Shown: positions 12,701 through 27,700, numbered from the stretch's first letter. The stretch: 64,000 nt of DNA from Ochotona curzoniae (GCF_017591425.1 NW_024467083.1:16793001-16857000); one strand, 5' to 3'. The notes: generated by a model from the sequence alone, not told the origin. Numbers and translations are program-made.

Positions 12701-15700
12701 CTATATCATGACTTCTACTTTTTCCTCCCACTTCCAACATTTCCTTGCTTCCCATTTCACTGAATGAATGGAACCACTAGAAATAACATTTCCATAAACC
12801 TGCTTGCATCTGTGCCCAATTCATGGCACTTACATAGGTGTGTTTGAAGTGCCTCACCAAAGCCAGCTCTTCCAATGGCAGCAGTACCCATTTCCTTTCA
12901 CCCACAAGGACTAGGAGATCTTTCTGTGTGCTTCTTTCTCTCTGTAAACTTACCTTTCCAATAAAAATAATAAATCTTTAAAAAAAAATCTATAGACAAA
13001 TAACACCATACCTGCTCATAGGACCCAATATTGATTGATGTCTCTGGTGCAATTTTAAACACATTTATGCCATTTCCTCGCCAAAGAGAAAGAATCCCTC
13101 CTTCTTTTATCATCTGCTCAAATCCACTAACCAATCTCATTTTCCTTGTCTTTAAACTCTGAACCTAGAAGTCAACAGAAGATAAATTGACCTGTCATTT
13201 TTATGGCAATATATCAGCATTGCTGTTGCTAATGAAATAATTATACACCTATGCATAAATCCATTGTCATCTTCAGAAACACTTAAAATTAACACATTAA
13301 TTTTGATCTTGTCACCAACATATACTTAAAAGTTACAGTCATTCCACATTACCTGCAACTTCACTTTCTGCAGGCTTGCTTTCTACAGTTTCCATAGTCT
13401 AAAGAGGTGAAATTAAAAAATTTCAGAAATCAGCAGTTCTTTTTTTTAAAGATTGATTTATTTTTTTATTGCAAAATCAGATATATAGAGAGGAGAAGAG
13501 ACAGAGAAGAAGATCTTCTGTCCGATGATTCACTCCCAAAGCAGCCACAATGGTAGGAGTGAGCCAATCCGAAGTCAGGAGCCCAGAGGAGCCTCTTCCA
13601 GGTCTCCCACACGGGTGCAGGGTCCAAAGGCTTTGGGCCACCCACCACTGCTTTCCCAGGCCACAAGCAGGGAGCTGGATGGGAAGTGGGGCTGCCAGGA
13701 TTAGAACCGGTGCACATATGAGATCTTGGTGTGTTTGAGGTAAGGACTTTAGCCGCTAGGCTACTGAGCAGGACCCAGAAATCAGCAATTCTAAGATTTT
13801 AATTGCACACCATTCTGATTAGTGAGATAAACTCTCAATCATCCTCACTCGTTTCACCCCAGATGTGAATCAGTTCTGTCCAACATATCCAGATTGTTAC
13901 CCACTGGTTACTTAGCAGTGGTTATCAGACCAGCACTCATTGCACTGCAGTACCGGTGTTTAAATAACCATTATTTTACTTAACAGTGGTCCCAAAGCTC
14001 AAGATTAGTGATACTGGAAATCTGAATGTTTCAAACAAAAACTGTAAAAGTGCTTCCTTTTCATGAAAAGTTAAAAATCATATAAATTCCTTATGGAAAG
14101 TTATTATAATTGCTGGCTTTTATTATTAGCTATTATTGATAATTTCCTGCTGTGTCCAATTTTTAATCTTGAAGTTTATCATGGTCATCTATGTATGAAG
14201 AAAATTACTATGTTTAGTGTCAAGTACTACCTTTGATTTCAGGCATCCACCGAGGACCTTGGAACATTTTCTCCACAGTTATGGGGGAAATACTGTAATT
14301 TAAAACATTAGAGAATATATGGAAGAAACAATTTTCAGAGAATTTCAGCATCAGCAACATAGGATGCCACTCACAAAATATGATTACTAAAATGTGTGCT
14401 AAAATAGTCACTAAAAGTAAAAAGGAATGGAAATACATCATATTTTCAACTGTGTATTCTCCTGGGTTTTGTCACCCATAGCTGACACATTGATTTCCAA
14501 ATCCTCATTGTTCAGAATGTAACTTTTGAGCTGGAGTCCTTACAGAGTTCAACAGGTCAGGTGAGGTGTTCAAATGGGTCCTAATCTGACGCAAGAGGAA
14601 GAAATTTGCCTCAAGGACATGGCATTTTCAATGAGAAGACAACATGAGAAGGCATTGAGAGGAAACGGCTATCTACAGGTCAAGGAGACAGAGCTAAAGT
14701 GAACTATCCCACACTGTGCTGGGAAGGCACTAATCTTCCAACAAGTTCATTTTGGACTTGCAGCCTCCAGAATTGTAATATAATAGATTTCTGTTAATTA
14801 AGCTAGTTTCAATTTTGTTTTAGCAAATTAGTATACAATGATTGCACAATTAATGTTATCGCCTATGCTTATGATATTTTCCCATTTTTAAAAATCTATC
14901 CTTTTCTGATAAGAAAAATGTTTTTAAGAAAGCAGAAGTGAAGAGATTTGTGCTATGGCACAGAAACCTAATCCTCTGCCTATGGTGCTGGCATCCCATA
15001 TGGGCACCAGTTCATGTACCAGCTACTCCACTTCTGATATAGCTTCAAGTTTGGGGCCTGGGAAAACCAGTAGCAGATGGCTCAAGTCCTTGGGTCTCTG
15101 CATCCACATGGAAGACCCAGAAGATGCACCTGGCTCCTGATTTCAAATAGGCTCAGTTCTAGTCATTGTGGCCATTTGGGGAGTGAATCAGAGATGGAAT
15201 ATTTTTCTATGTAAAATCCACCTTTCAACAAAACTAAATAAATCCTTACATAAAAAGAAAGTGAAAGTGAAAACATTAACAAAATACTCTCTAAAGGATA
15301 ATAATTAGAAACCAAGGAAAAATAAAACTTCTAATCTCCTATGAGCAAAGAAAATCTAGAACAATTTACAAATATACATGAAAGTGCTATAAAAAGTTTG
15401 CAGAGGGACCAGAATTGTATCTCACTGTTCCTAGTCCCAGTTGCTCCACTTCTGATCCAGCCTCTTGCTAACATGCTTGGAAAGTATGGAAGATGGCCAC
15501 ATACTTTGTCCCTTGCTTCCCATGTGGGAGATGGGGTGAAGTTCCTGGCCTAGCCATGGTAGCCATCTGGGGGAGAAAGACAGCAAATGAAAATTTCTCT
15601 GTTTCTGTCCCTTTGTCTGTAACTCTGCCTTTCAAGTAAATAAGTAAATTTGTGAAAAGTCTGTGGGAAATTGAACAGATTAATTTATTTTGGTGCATAA

Positions 15701-18700
15701 AAGTTTGAAACCCTTACATATGTTTTTCTTACTATATATTTTTCACAGACCTTTTAAAGAACCCCTCATATGAACTGATTTCAATTTTTAAGATTGATTT
15801 ATTATTTAAAAGAGAGAGTTACAGAGAGACAGGAAGTTACACACACAATGAAAGTTCTCTTTCTTTTTTTTTTTTTTAGATTTATTTTTATTATTTTTTT
15901 TTTTTATTGGAAAGGCGGATATACAGAGAGGAGAGACAGAGAGGAAGATCTTCCATCCGATGATTCACTCCCCAAGTGAGCCGCAACGGGCCGATACTAT
16001 GCCGATCCGAAGCCAGGAGCCTCTTCCGGGTCTCCCACGCGGGTGCAGGGTCCCAAAGCTTTTGGGCCGTCCTCAACTGCTTTCCCAGGCCACAGGCAGG
16101 GAGCTGGAAGGGAAGCGGGGCTGCCGGGATTAGAACCGGCGCCCATATGGGATCCCGGGCGTGCAAGGCGAGGACTTAACCACTTGCGCCACCGCGCCGG
16201 GCCCGAAAGTTCTCTTTCAATCTCTGGTTTACTCCCCAGATGGTGCAACAGCCAAAGCAAGAAGCATGGAACTCCATCAGGCTTCTCCCATGAGCGGCAA
16301 GATCCCAAGCATGCAGATCATCTTCTGCTGCCTTCTAAGGTGCAACAACAGGCAGTTGTATTAAAAATGGAGCAGCCCAAATTCAAACATGTGCTCACAC
16401 GGGATACCAGCATCATCATAGGCTAGGTGGTAGCTTAATTCGCTGTGCAGCACCATCATCCTCAAAAATCTTTTGTATCAACTTAAATATATTTTTAAAT
16501 TCTATTTTCCACAAACATTTTGAAAGGGCCGTGTCTTCCTATGCTAAATCAAGAATATTCATATCATTACTTTAAAATGTTCGTATCACAAGGTAAATTT
16601 CTAGGAATTTTCCCAAAAAATAAAAAAATTTATCAATATCTTCATTGTGAAATTATTATTTATTGTTTTTCAAGGTGGATTAAAAACCACCTACATTTCT
16701 AGCAGCAGGGGAAAATGATAAAACAAATACTTATTAAAATCATATTTTAAGGATATGAAGTGACATAGAAACATGCTTATATTATATTGTCAATCACAAA
16801 ACTAACAAAAGGCAATTGCTACTCTAAAAAATACTAAAGTAATTCACTCAAGCGTTAATAATGATCATTCTGGGTGAGGGGAGGAAAGGTAATGTTTACA
16901 CTCTTTTCTGTTTTCCAGATGCATCTTAACTGGCATATATATTTATTGTGTTTTAAAAATGCAATGTGTAAAACCTCAAAAATATAACTACAGAAATGTT
17001 AATGTGGCTTTTATGAAAGAGTAACAGTGTAATTTATTTATTTCTCTGCCAAAATGAGAGCCTTATTTTTTTTTTAACATTTGCTATGTACCAGATACTA
17101 TGCTAAGTGCTGTATAAAATTTAATTCTAAAAGTAACCTGGCATAATGATCCCCTCTGAAAGGCAGACCCAGTTGGGAGTAACCCATAAATGTAAAGAAC
17201 CAAGGGCCATCTGACTCCGGTCCCTGCTCTTCAACAGCTCCAAACTTTGGCCATATGACAAACATGTATTTCACAGTGTATCTTTCTGTTACAATACTTT
17301 CATTGATAAAGAGGATAGAGCCTAATTAACCTACTTCAATGTCAAATATACGGATAAATGAAAGGAATGTGAACCAATAGCAGAAAAGGCAGAGGTTCTC
17401 TCCCCTTTGCTTTCCTTCCTCTTGCTGTTCATTACACTACTACTGTCTCCCCATTTCTCACTCATTTGTCGTATATCACCTTCCTGTCATTTTTGTCATT
17501 TGTTCTCTAGTTACTTTACCTTTATGTCTCCCACTTCTTCCTCCTCCTTTTTTGCACAGGCCCCGATTTCTTCTCTTTTTCACTCTTTCCAGGCCCTGCC
17601 ATTTGCTCCATTCATTTTCACTCTCCCTAACCTATGGACCCATTTTCAATCCCTTACAAAATCCCAACCCCATGTCTCTACAATTCCCTACTACCTTACA
17701 CACAGCAACTAATCATAAGGAATGACTGTTGTCAATAGCACCATCACCAGCATTATCACAATAGATGGCTTATATGTGCATAAGGGCTTGGAGTATGAAA
17801 TAGATATTTTGCATCTTTGTATGTCTAACGGCTGGCAAATTATAAGTATATGATAAATATATCTTCTTGATTTTCTTGATTCCTTTCCCTGCCTTCTCTC
17901 CTTCCTGTATGTCTCCACCTTGTACAGCCCCCAACTATATTAATACTTGTCCCTTCATGTCTCATTTTTATTTTTTTCTGATCAGCCTAATGATTAAGGA
18001 AGTTAATTTTTCCTGTTTCTACCTGCAAGAGGAGGATTTTTCACTCCTGACATTTCCTAACAACTAGAAGAATTTACTCAACTGACTGAATGTAACACTG
18101 GTTACACAAAGAATCAAGCATACACAAGGATGGTGGAGTTTTCCACTATCTTTGGCCATTTAAAGTGTGTTTCCTGTCCTTAACCAAGACATCACTACAT
18201 ATTTATGTGAGAAATAAGAAACCAAGAGGAAATGGCACTTATTCTTTCTGAGCATTTCCATAACATTATTTGCATTTCTGTCTGAATAAATAGCACTTGC
18301 ATCACATTTATTACATGCATAATTTCCCATTTGCCTGAACATACTCTAATTTCTCTGAAGGCAAACTTCACAAAATCACTTTCTAGCATTGTAAATAACT
18401 ATTGCAATTTAAACATAAATAAATCATATTTATAAGAACTTCATAATACATTACCAAAGTTCCACCAATATGACAATGAAAGACAAACATCCAGACATGC
18501 ATGCTTAAAAACAAATTTAAATTACCTAGATTGTGGATTACTGCTTTTTATATCTTTGTAGAAAAAGTATACAGCAAATATTAAATTTTAATTATGAATG
18601 TTACTAAGCCATACATTCTTTATGACTACTACTAATAATCTGTCACTCAGTAACATAAAGGTAATTAGATAACATAGATTACTTTTCTCTAATGAATATA

Positions 18701-21700
18701 TACTTAGTACTTAAATAGAGCAGAATTACACAACTATTGAAAAACAGAATAATATATCTAAATACTTCATTAAGGATTTATTTCTGAAAAATCTCTACTA
18801 GTAGAATGGATTTACTGCTATTCCAAAGAAAATTTTATTTGGTTTACATAGAATCTTAATGAAATTTAAGGAATCCTTCAATATTGAAAATAAGAAAATT
18901 TACATCTTTAGGAAAATGTAAAACTTAAATGAAACGTTATATAAAAGAGTCCAAAATGTTTAAGCTATCATCACTCAAGGACTTTTCATTTTACTTCAGC
19001 TCTAACAGGGTAGGCAAGCTGTGCCAACTACCTGCATCATGACTTTCAAGCGGTCAAAAGGTGCTGTGCATGTCCGTGCCACTGCACTCGCTATTCCTGC
19101 TACCACCAAACGCTTCCACCAATCTCCAGACTTTTTTTCTTGTTCAGTGAATTCATCTGGAATGGCTATACTCTCTCCTATATCAATCACCTAATAAATG
19201 CAATAAAAGTTAAAATAATTAGGTAATAAGGTACAAACAAATGACCATCTAAAAATAGCTTTTTGCAAAGACAATATATATAAGGAGCAAAAGGAATTAC
19301 AGAAGATCGACAGTTTTTGCTACTTGTACAAGATCATGTGATTTTTAAAAAAGATTTATTTGTACTTATTTGAAAGGGAGATTTTACAGAGATAGAAAAG
19401 GTCTTCTATCCACCGGTTCACTCTCCAAATGGCTAAAGCAACCAGAACTGGGATGCTTTTAAGCCAGGAGCCTGGAGTTTCTTCCACGTGTCCCATGTAA
19501 GTGAACGGTCCCAAGGTTTGGGTCATAATTCACTGCTTTCCCAGGCCACAAGCAGAGAGCTGGATTGGAAGTGGAGCAGCCAGGACTAGAACCAGCACCC
19601 ATATGGGATACCAGCACCACAGAGCAGAGGATCAAGCCTGCTTTACCACTGAACCAGTCCCTAGATCAAACAATTTTTCACAACACTTGCCATACAAATT
19701 TCTGCTAGAGTTAGTCATAATGAAAACTGGAAATCTCAAGAGCAGGACTCACATCCTATTCATTCAACATTGTGTCTACCACTTGCTAGCTAAGAATATA
19801 TGTTTTCAAATTTTACCTGCTTCATTTAAAATTCCCCAAATGTATGGTTCACTTAGTATAAGTTGAAATTTTAGAGTTTCTTTTACAAAGTCTGTGTTTT
19901 AATGAGTTCCAATTTTACTTTATTTTCAATAATCACATATGCTATACATATATGCTAATTTTCCTAAAAGTAAAGGTAGTGTGATTCACAGGAAAGAAGG
20001 CCAAGCAACTCAGAAGACCTGAGTTCTACCACTTATCAATCATCATGGACAAATCTCTTTGGTTTTTTTAGTTTTCTTGGCTTCATTTGCTTAGTCAACT
20101 AATTTCTCCCTTTCCAGTCACACTCCCACCTCAGAGCATTCATACATGGCTCTCTCTCTACCTAAAACATTTTTCCTTTTCTCATCCCATCACTTCCTCT
20201 TTAATCTTTAGCACAATATTCAATGAGTTAGCTTCTGGTTTTTCTTTATTGCTGTGCTAGAAATGCAACCCAACAAGAATAGCATCTTGTTCTCTTTTGT
20301 ATACTGTTGTAAATGTGGAATGAGGATAATTTTAAAACCTTTTGAGGAAATTAAAGATAAAAATTTAAAAAAAAACTTTATTTGTCAACATTAAGTTCCA
20401 TCTTGATAAGCAACAGTCGACGTCATTTTTTTTTTAATCCAGATAGAACTGGGAGTCCTGGAAATTTAACTATGTCAGTATAGTGTATTTTACTTTATTC
20501 ACCGAAGAAAATTGGCTGCTTTTTGAGATTTTATTTTTATATTATAAAGCCAAAATAATTCAGAGGAGAAAAATATGTGCATTAAGTTCTGTAACATTTC
20601 CACGAAAAAAAAAATGTATAAAATTGCCCTTTTTGATGAGATGATTGAGCAAGAGCACCATGGTGCTTAGAGAGAAGTGTCTGGTGAAGCTTCCCAAGAC
20701 ATCTTGTTAAAGTTGTGACCAATTTTGCAAATACTCTCCTAGTAAGTTGTGCTATCACTCTTCAGCCCTCCTGAAAGCTAACACGCAGAATACCTGGAGC
20801 TTCCCAAGTAGCTGTTGCCATGGCCTATGCTCTTGACCAGGCTACTTGGGCCATGACTGGACCACTTCCACTTCTTTATCTTCAGGGCCATACCTGGAAA
20901 GCCATCTTTCCTTTCCTACTACAATTTTCCCCAAAAATGTTGATCCTATTCATTAAAAGTTTATCAAAATCTCTGCTTTTGTCTGCATTGGATCTGGCCA
21001 CAAGAGTCTAGGAACTTAGTGAGTGGAACAAATAATTTTTTTATTCAGAATTTGTAAGCTGAACCCATTGAGATGTCTCTGGCATTGGCTATTGCATCAG
21101 CAGTCAACTGGCTGCCTTCATACATTAGGTTAGAACCAGATTAACTCTTTTTTCTTTGCAAATTGATATGAAGTTTTGCTGCTGCTACTGCCTTTATCTT
21201 TCAACATCATCTCACCCCTTCTTAAAATTAGTTATCCATAATGTAAATTGCAGATTTCTGTGGGGAAATTGTCCATGTAAACATGCCCTAAACCATCAGT
21301 GATTTCACCACTTTTTCACATAAACTTGACCATAAAGTTGAGATTTATTCTTGTTTCAATTTTAACAAAATTCATGTTGCTCTGCAAATCTGTATCTTAA
21401 TGCTCTTAGCACCTCAAACTAGGTCTTATTCAGACAAAACCAGCTAATAAGAATTTATTTCAATGCAAAAAAAAATTTTCATGTAGTTGTTTCATAATAT
21501 GTATCTTCCATGAACTTTCTGAACACATTTTGAAGTATGAAGATAAAGGTTCTTAAAATATTGGCTGCATTAGTAGTCTAGCATCCCAAATCCTGTCCCA
21601 TGTATTAGCAGTATAATGTTGCAGAAGTTACTCTTTTAGCACATTGTAAGCTCCTAGAGGGCAGGACTTTTCTATTAAGAGATTAAGAAATACGACACCA

Positions 21701-24700
21701 AGGAAAAGCAACAAAGTTATCTTAAAAATACTGTACAGGAGTTGGGATGGTGGTATACTGACTAAGCCCCCATCTGCAGTGCCAGCATCCATTATGGGTA
21801 TCAGCTCAAGTCCTGGATGCTCTACTTTCCATCCAGCTTCCTGCTTCTGGCCTGGGAAGGTAGCAGAGAATGGTCCAAGGCATTGGGCTCCTGCACCCAG
21901 TAGGAGACCTGGCTTCTGGCTCTGGACTGGCTCAACTCCAGCCATTGTAGCCATTTGGGGAGTGAACCAGCAGATGCAACATCTCTTTCATACTATTGCT
22001 TTTGCCTGGAACATTCCTTTGGATACGCCATACTTCTTAAGGAGATAGTATGCTAAGACGGACAAGAACACGGCCTGTGAGGTGAGAGGACCTGCGTTCA
22101 GCTAGAAATTTTGTTACTGTTAAGTTACCTTACCTGAAAAGTGATGGACAGTTCCATTCATCCTCCCTCACAAAAAACAAAGCCACTCAATTAAATATTT
22201 CTATAATTCTTTTTTTAGATATTTATTTTTTATTGGAAATGGGGAGTTATATATATATAGAAAGAGATGTTGTATCTGCTGGTTCACTTCCCAAATGGTT
22301 ACAATGGCTGACCCAAGGTTTGAAGACTGTCACACTGACAATAGAAAAAAAAAAAGAGCAATCCAGTTAAGGACATTGTTTGGAAAAGAGCAAAATGCAT
22401 AAACTAATTAGGCAGAAAAAGAAGAGAAAGCAAGAGAAGACTGGTAAAGGAAACCAAAGGAGTGAGGGAAAACATTAAATAGCCCAAATGCATCCCAGCT
22501 GTAGGCAACTGCCTGAATTACCTTGTACCTAAGCAAGTATTAACACAGCTGCGAGAAAAACAGCCAAAGGTTCACTGGCATTCTGGGCCTGGCTCATGTA
22601 AATTCCATGCTAACTATACCAGTGTGCCAGCATAGTTGCCCACTCTTTAATGTTAAATTCGTGGGGGCGTGGGAGTGAACCGCTGCTACCCAGTTGCTAG
22701 GGTCCTTGGACCAGGTGGGGCCCACTGGAGGCTTTTGATGTGGGTAAAGTTGCAGCCAGCAAAGTCCTCCCTGCTATGGAGGGAGGCCCATCAGTGGCCT
22801 TTCACACTGGCAAAAAGCCAGTGCTTTCATCCCATGTTGCCTTCAAACAAATCAAGACCTCCAGTCTCACAGAGTAGAATCTGTGGGTGTATAGTCTGGT
22901 CTAGGCAAACAGGTTGCATAATTAGAGCCACCACATTGCTGCCCTTGCAAAGAAGCCAACACTCTCTTGGAGTAACGATGAAGATATAGGGGACATAGCA
23001 ATTGGTGCTGAGTAGAAGTTGTCAGACTTCTGAAAGAGATCCATTGAGATCTCTCTCTTGAGAGAGAAGAGTTCAAAACCTATGATAGGCAAGCCCTACA
23101 CCTCAAATCAGCAGGAAGAAACTAAATGTGATGAATCTGCACCTTTTAGCAGATTAAAGTCAGAAATCTCTGATGCAAGAATGGAATGGCACAGGTAGAT
23201 AACTACTTTAGGGTCATAAGCTGGAAGCCACACTAGCCCTGCTCTTTGGAAAGATAAGATAAGCTCTGCTTATCCATCAATGACCCCTCATCCAGAATGT
23301 ACTTCCTGTCACTGGGGACCGGAGGTGGAAACATAAAACCACTCCCCTTCCCAACTTCACTTGAACACTCGCAGCCTGGAGGTCAATCTTTCTCTCTTCC
23401 TGCTGAGAAAAGATGGAAGGCAGAAACATTTTTCTCCCACCTGTCACCTCCCAACTCGCCAAATTCTCCCACATGTATTTGTAATCTCACCTTTTAAATA
23501 AACTTAAAATTTAAAAAGACAAAAAATCCTGCAAAGTCAAGTGCTTGGGAAAGCTAAGCTAGGGAAGACATCTAAAGGCATAATGCAGAGTGAGGGCAAA
23601 GTCCACAAGAAACGGCAGCATTACTGAGTTTCAGCCATCCCTATCCAGTTGTCCTTGTGTAGGAATAAAGGTCAGGGCTCCCAGAAACCCTAATATTTCC
23701 AAAGAAAACAGAAAATTAAAATTTATGTGAGGATACTTACAAAAATTTGTGGATGGAATTAAAAGGTAATGCACATTTTCCATGAACCATTTTTTTTAAC
23801 TATATGTTTTTGTTTGCTTTTTTAAATTTTACTTTTTATCATTATTTTTCATGATACAGTTCCACAGGAACAGGGATCCTTCATCTATTCCCCATCTCCC
23901 ATTTCCTCCTCCCTACTGCTTTCCCACATATTATTACAATATTACAATAGTGTAATCCTTCAGCAAATCACAGATCTCATTCTGCTATTTAGTGTACCAT
24001 GACGTTGTAGGTACAGACAATGGTAGATAGTCTAGTATCCTATTGTCAAGGTCTGTTTAACAGTTTCATGGGGGGGTCTTCATTTTGTTCAGAAGCAGAG
24101 AAGCATTCTGCTATGTATCTTCTCATCCAGGTATGCTAGTCTCCATTATACAGTTCACCTATTAGACTATATGTATGTAAAAGTTTACCTATATATCTAT
24201 TTATCTGACATTTTACATGGAGGTTGCCTCAGATCACAGAGAACATATGATACTTGTCATTTTGGCATTGGTTTATTTCACTGGACATAATGGTCTCTAG
24301 TTGGGACCATTTTGTTGCAAGTAGTAGAATTACATGATTTTTAATGGCTGATAAATTCCACTTTCAATGGGCACCTGGGTTGCTTCCAAGCCATTACTAT
24401 TGTGGATTGTGCTGCTATAAATACAATGTTGCCTGTTGTGGACTATGTTTACTGGCTCTGTATGTAAGGGGATGCATGATAGAAGTGCAGTGGAGACTGA
24501 CATGTTCAGATGTGGAAACAAAGTGCAGTATGTCTCTATGCATCCAGATTAAAGATGGACTCCCAGTTTATATCTGACAATAGGCTGCTGGACTCTCCGA
24601 CACTGTCCATGTCTACAATATCAGAAAACACTTCAAGAGCAGCATGATGGACTTATGACTGTTCATGGGCCATCCATTGTAACACTAGAGGGGAAATCAA

Positions 24701-27700
24701 TGGGGAGGGAGGGAACTTGGGAAAGGGGATGGGAAATCCCAGAGTCTATGCAACTATATCATAAAACAATAAAATTTTTTAAATACAGGGTTGCAGATTA
24801 GTTTTCATATGCAGATTTTATTTCCTTTGGATATATTCCTAGAAGTGGGATAGCTGGATCATATGATAGATCAATTTTCATTTCTTAGTACCCGCCATAC
24901 TTACTTCCATGGTAACTGCACTAGCCTACATTCCAAGCATCAATGGTGTAGGATACAATTCTCACCACATCCACGCCAGCAGGTTTTGTTAGTAAATTGC
25001 TAAATATAAACAATTCTCACTGGAACCAGGCAGAATTTTAATGTGGTTTTTATTTAAATTTCCCCAATAGCATGAGCATGTTTTCATATTATTATTAAAC
25101 ATTTGAATTCATTTTTAAAATGTCTGTTCATCTCCTTTGCCTATTTCTTTACAGGGTTGTTTATTTTGCTGCTGTTGAGTTTCTGAAGCTCTTTGTAAAT
25201 TCTGGATATTAGTCCCCTATTGGTCGTGTAGTGTGCAAAGATTTTCTCCCATTATGTTGATTGCTTCTTCACTTTGCTGACCATTCCTTTGCTGTGTATA
25301 AGCTTCTTAGTTTGACGTAGTCTCATTTGTTTATTTTGGTTTTGACTGCCTGTGCATTGGGTGACTTTTCTAAGAAACCTTTATCAATGCCTTTAGCTTG
25401 TATAATGCTTCCTAAGTTTTCCTCTAATATTTTTATGGTTTCTGGGTGAAGATTTTGTCATTGATCCATTTAGAGCTGTTTTTGTATAGGGTGAGAGGAG
25501 GATGTCTTACTTCTTACTTCTGAAGGCTGTTAGCCAATTCTCCCAGCAGCATTTGTTGAAGATACCTAACTTTTCCCCTGGATTATTTTCAGTTTTCTTG
25601 TTCACAATGAGTTGGCTGTTCATGTGTGGGATCACTTCAGAGATTTCTATTCTGTTCCATTGATCTTCTCTGTTTCTGTACCAGTACCAGACCATTTTGA
25701 TGACCACTTCCCTGTAGTATGCCTTGAGGTCTAGAATTGTGATTCCTCCAGCTTGATTTTTAATCTTCAGGATAGCTTTGGTTATTTGTGGTCTCTTGTG
25801 CTTTCAGATGAATTTTCCTATCATCTTTTTCCATATATGAGAAGAATGCTGTTGGGATTTTGATTGGGATCACACTGAATCTGTATATGACTTTCTGTAA
25901 TATGGACATTTTCATGATGTTGATCCTGCCAATCCTGGAACATATAAACTTCTCCATTTTTCATTCTTCTATTTCTTTTTGTTTAATGTTTTGAACTTTT
26001 TATCATAGATGTCTTCCCTATCTTTGGTTATGGTTAACCCAGGATATTTAAGATTTTTCTCCATTATTTTAAATAGGACTGTACTTAAAAGTTCTTTCTC
26101 AGCCACAGAATTATTTGTGCATATTAGGGCCATTGATTTATGTTCATTAATTTTGTATTCTGCTATCATGTAAAATTCTCTTGTAAGCTCCAATAGTTTC
26201 TTGATTAAGTCTTTTAGTTCTCCTATGTATAGAATCATATCATCTGTGAATAGGGGTAATTTAAATTCCTCATTTCAGACTTGAATACCTTTAATTTCTT
26301 TTTCTTGCCTTAGAGTTCTAGCAAGGATTTCCAATACTATAATGAATAACAGTGGTGAAAGCAGACATCCTTGTCTAGTTCCAGATCTTAGTGGAAAAGC
26401 TTCCAGTCTTTACCCATTTAGTATGATGCTGGAATTGGGCTTTTCATACCGTGTTTTAATTGTATTGTAGAATAGTTCATCTATACTTATCTTGCTTATT
26501 GTTTTTACCATGAAGTGGTGTTGGATTTTATTAAATTCGTTGTCTACATCTATTGAGATGATCCTATGATTTTTGTTTTTCAATTTGTTCATGTGATGTA
26601 TCACAATTATTGATTTGCATGTGCTAAACCATCCCTGCATGCCAGGTACCACCTGGTCTGAGTATATGATCTATCTGATGTACAGTTGGATTTTCATTTA
26701 CGTTCATCAGGGATTTCGGTCTGTAGTTACCTTTCTCTGTTGTGTTTTTATCTGGCTTTGTATTAAGGTGATATTGGCTTCATGGAAAGAGTTTGGAAAG
26801 ATTTTCTCCATTTATTATATTTTGAATAGCTTGGAGAGAGTTGGGGTAAGTTCTTCAAACTTTTTTTTTAGAATTCAGCAGTGAAGTCATCCTGTCCAGA
26901 ACATTTCTTTGTTGGGAGATATGATTACTGATTTCACCTCCATCCTGGTTATGAACCTACTTAGATTTTAAATTATCTCATGATTCAGTTTTGATAACTG
27001 GTCTGTGTCCAGCATATTTATCCATTTTTTCTAGGTCTTCTGACACATAGGTGTATAATTGCTTGTAATAATTTCTGATGGTGCCTTTTCTAAGCATAAG
27101 CATTAACTGAAATGCACGTTCCTCTTAGCACTGCCTTGATTGTGTCGCACAAGTTCTGATATGTTGTGTTGATGCTTTCATTCATTTCAAGAAGTTTTTT
27201 TAGCTTCCTCTTTGATTTCATCTATAACCCCTCGTTCACTTAGCAGCATGTTGTTCAGTCTCCTGAGATTTGCACATCTTCTGAGGTGTTTTGACCTTTT
27301 AGTCTCTAGTTTCACCCCATGATGCTCTGAGATCAATGAACTTTGTAAAGACCTCCCCTACATATGAAATTTCTCAATTTCTAAGCCCTATGTGAGCCAA
27401 AACAAAATTCTTTTTGGCAAAGCATCACCATACTATCAAAAGTGTTTTCACAGTATAAAGATAATGTTTACAAAGAGTACTATTGGTATTTCGCCCTTAC
27501 TCATTCAGCACTGACCTTCTCCACACATGCATGTTCACTTTACAGCAGCCAGAAGCCGACTCTTTACCTTTCCAAGGCAGGCTGGGATACCAGGAAATCA
27601 ATGTGCACTGCTAACCCTCTAGAACAGCCCTGGACCAATAATTTCAATTTAAAATAGGGATGGATACCCTAGCTTCTTCACTGTTAGGCAGGGTAACTCT

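Larger units (their letters stand above)
23770..27360 (-). mobile_element. L1, long antisense copy with broken ORF2
   Basis: Reading the minus strand: 3' UTR at 23790-24160, further 3' region to about 25900, then ORF2 reverse transcriptase upstream to about 27360. 26410-26652 encodes [20 protein letters not shown] and [18 protein letters not shown]. The catalytic-site region near 26230 reads FTDDMILY (usually FADD). Many stops and frameshifts; dead. Interrupted at 24433-24780. The 3' UTR may derive from more than one event. Confidence 0.8.

Noticed and set aside
13148..13164. Alternative exon 6 acceptor (ttcag) 6 nt inside the chosen one
   Set aside because: It would delete two residues relative to SLC25A24; the outer acceptor (ttctag) restores the exact spacing.
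15891..16426. Open frames of 91-127 codons on both strands
   Set aside because: They run through a young CSINE; the same translations recur at 46487-46765 and 51715-52081, which are also CSINEs.
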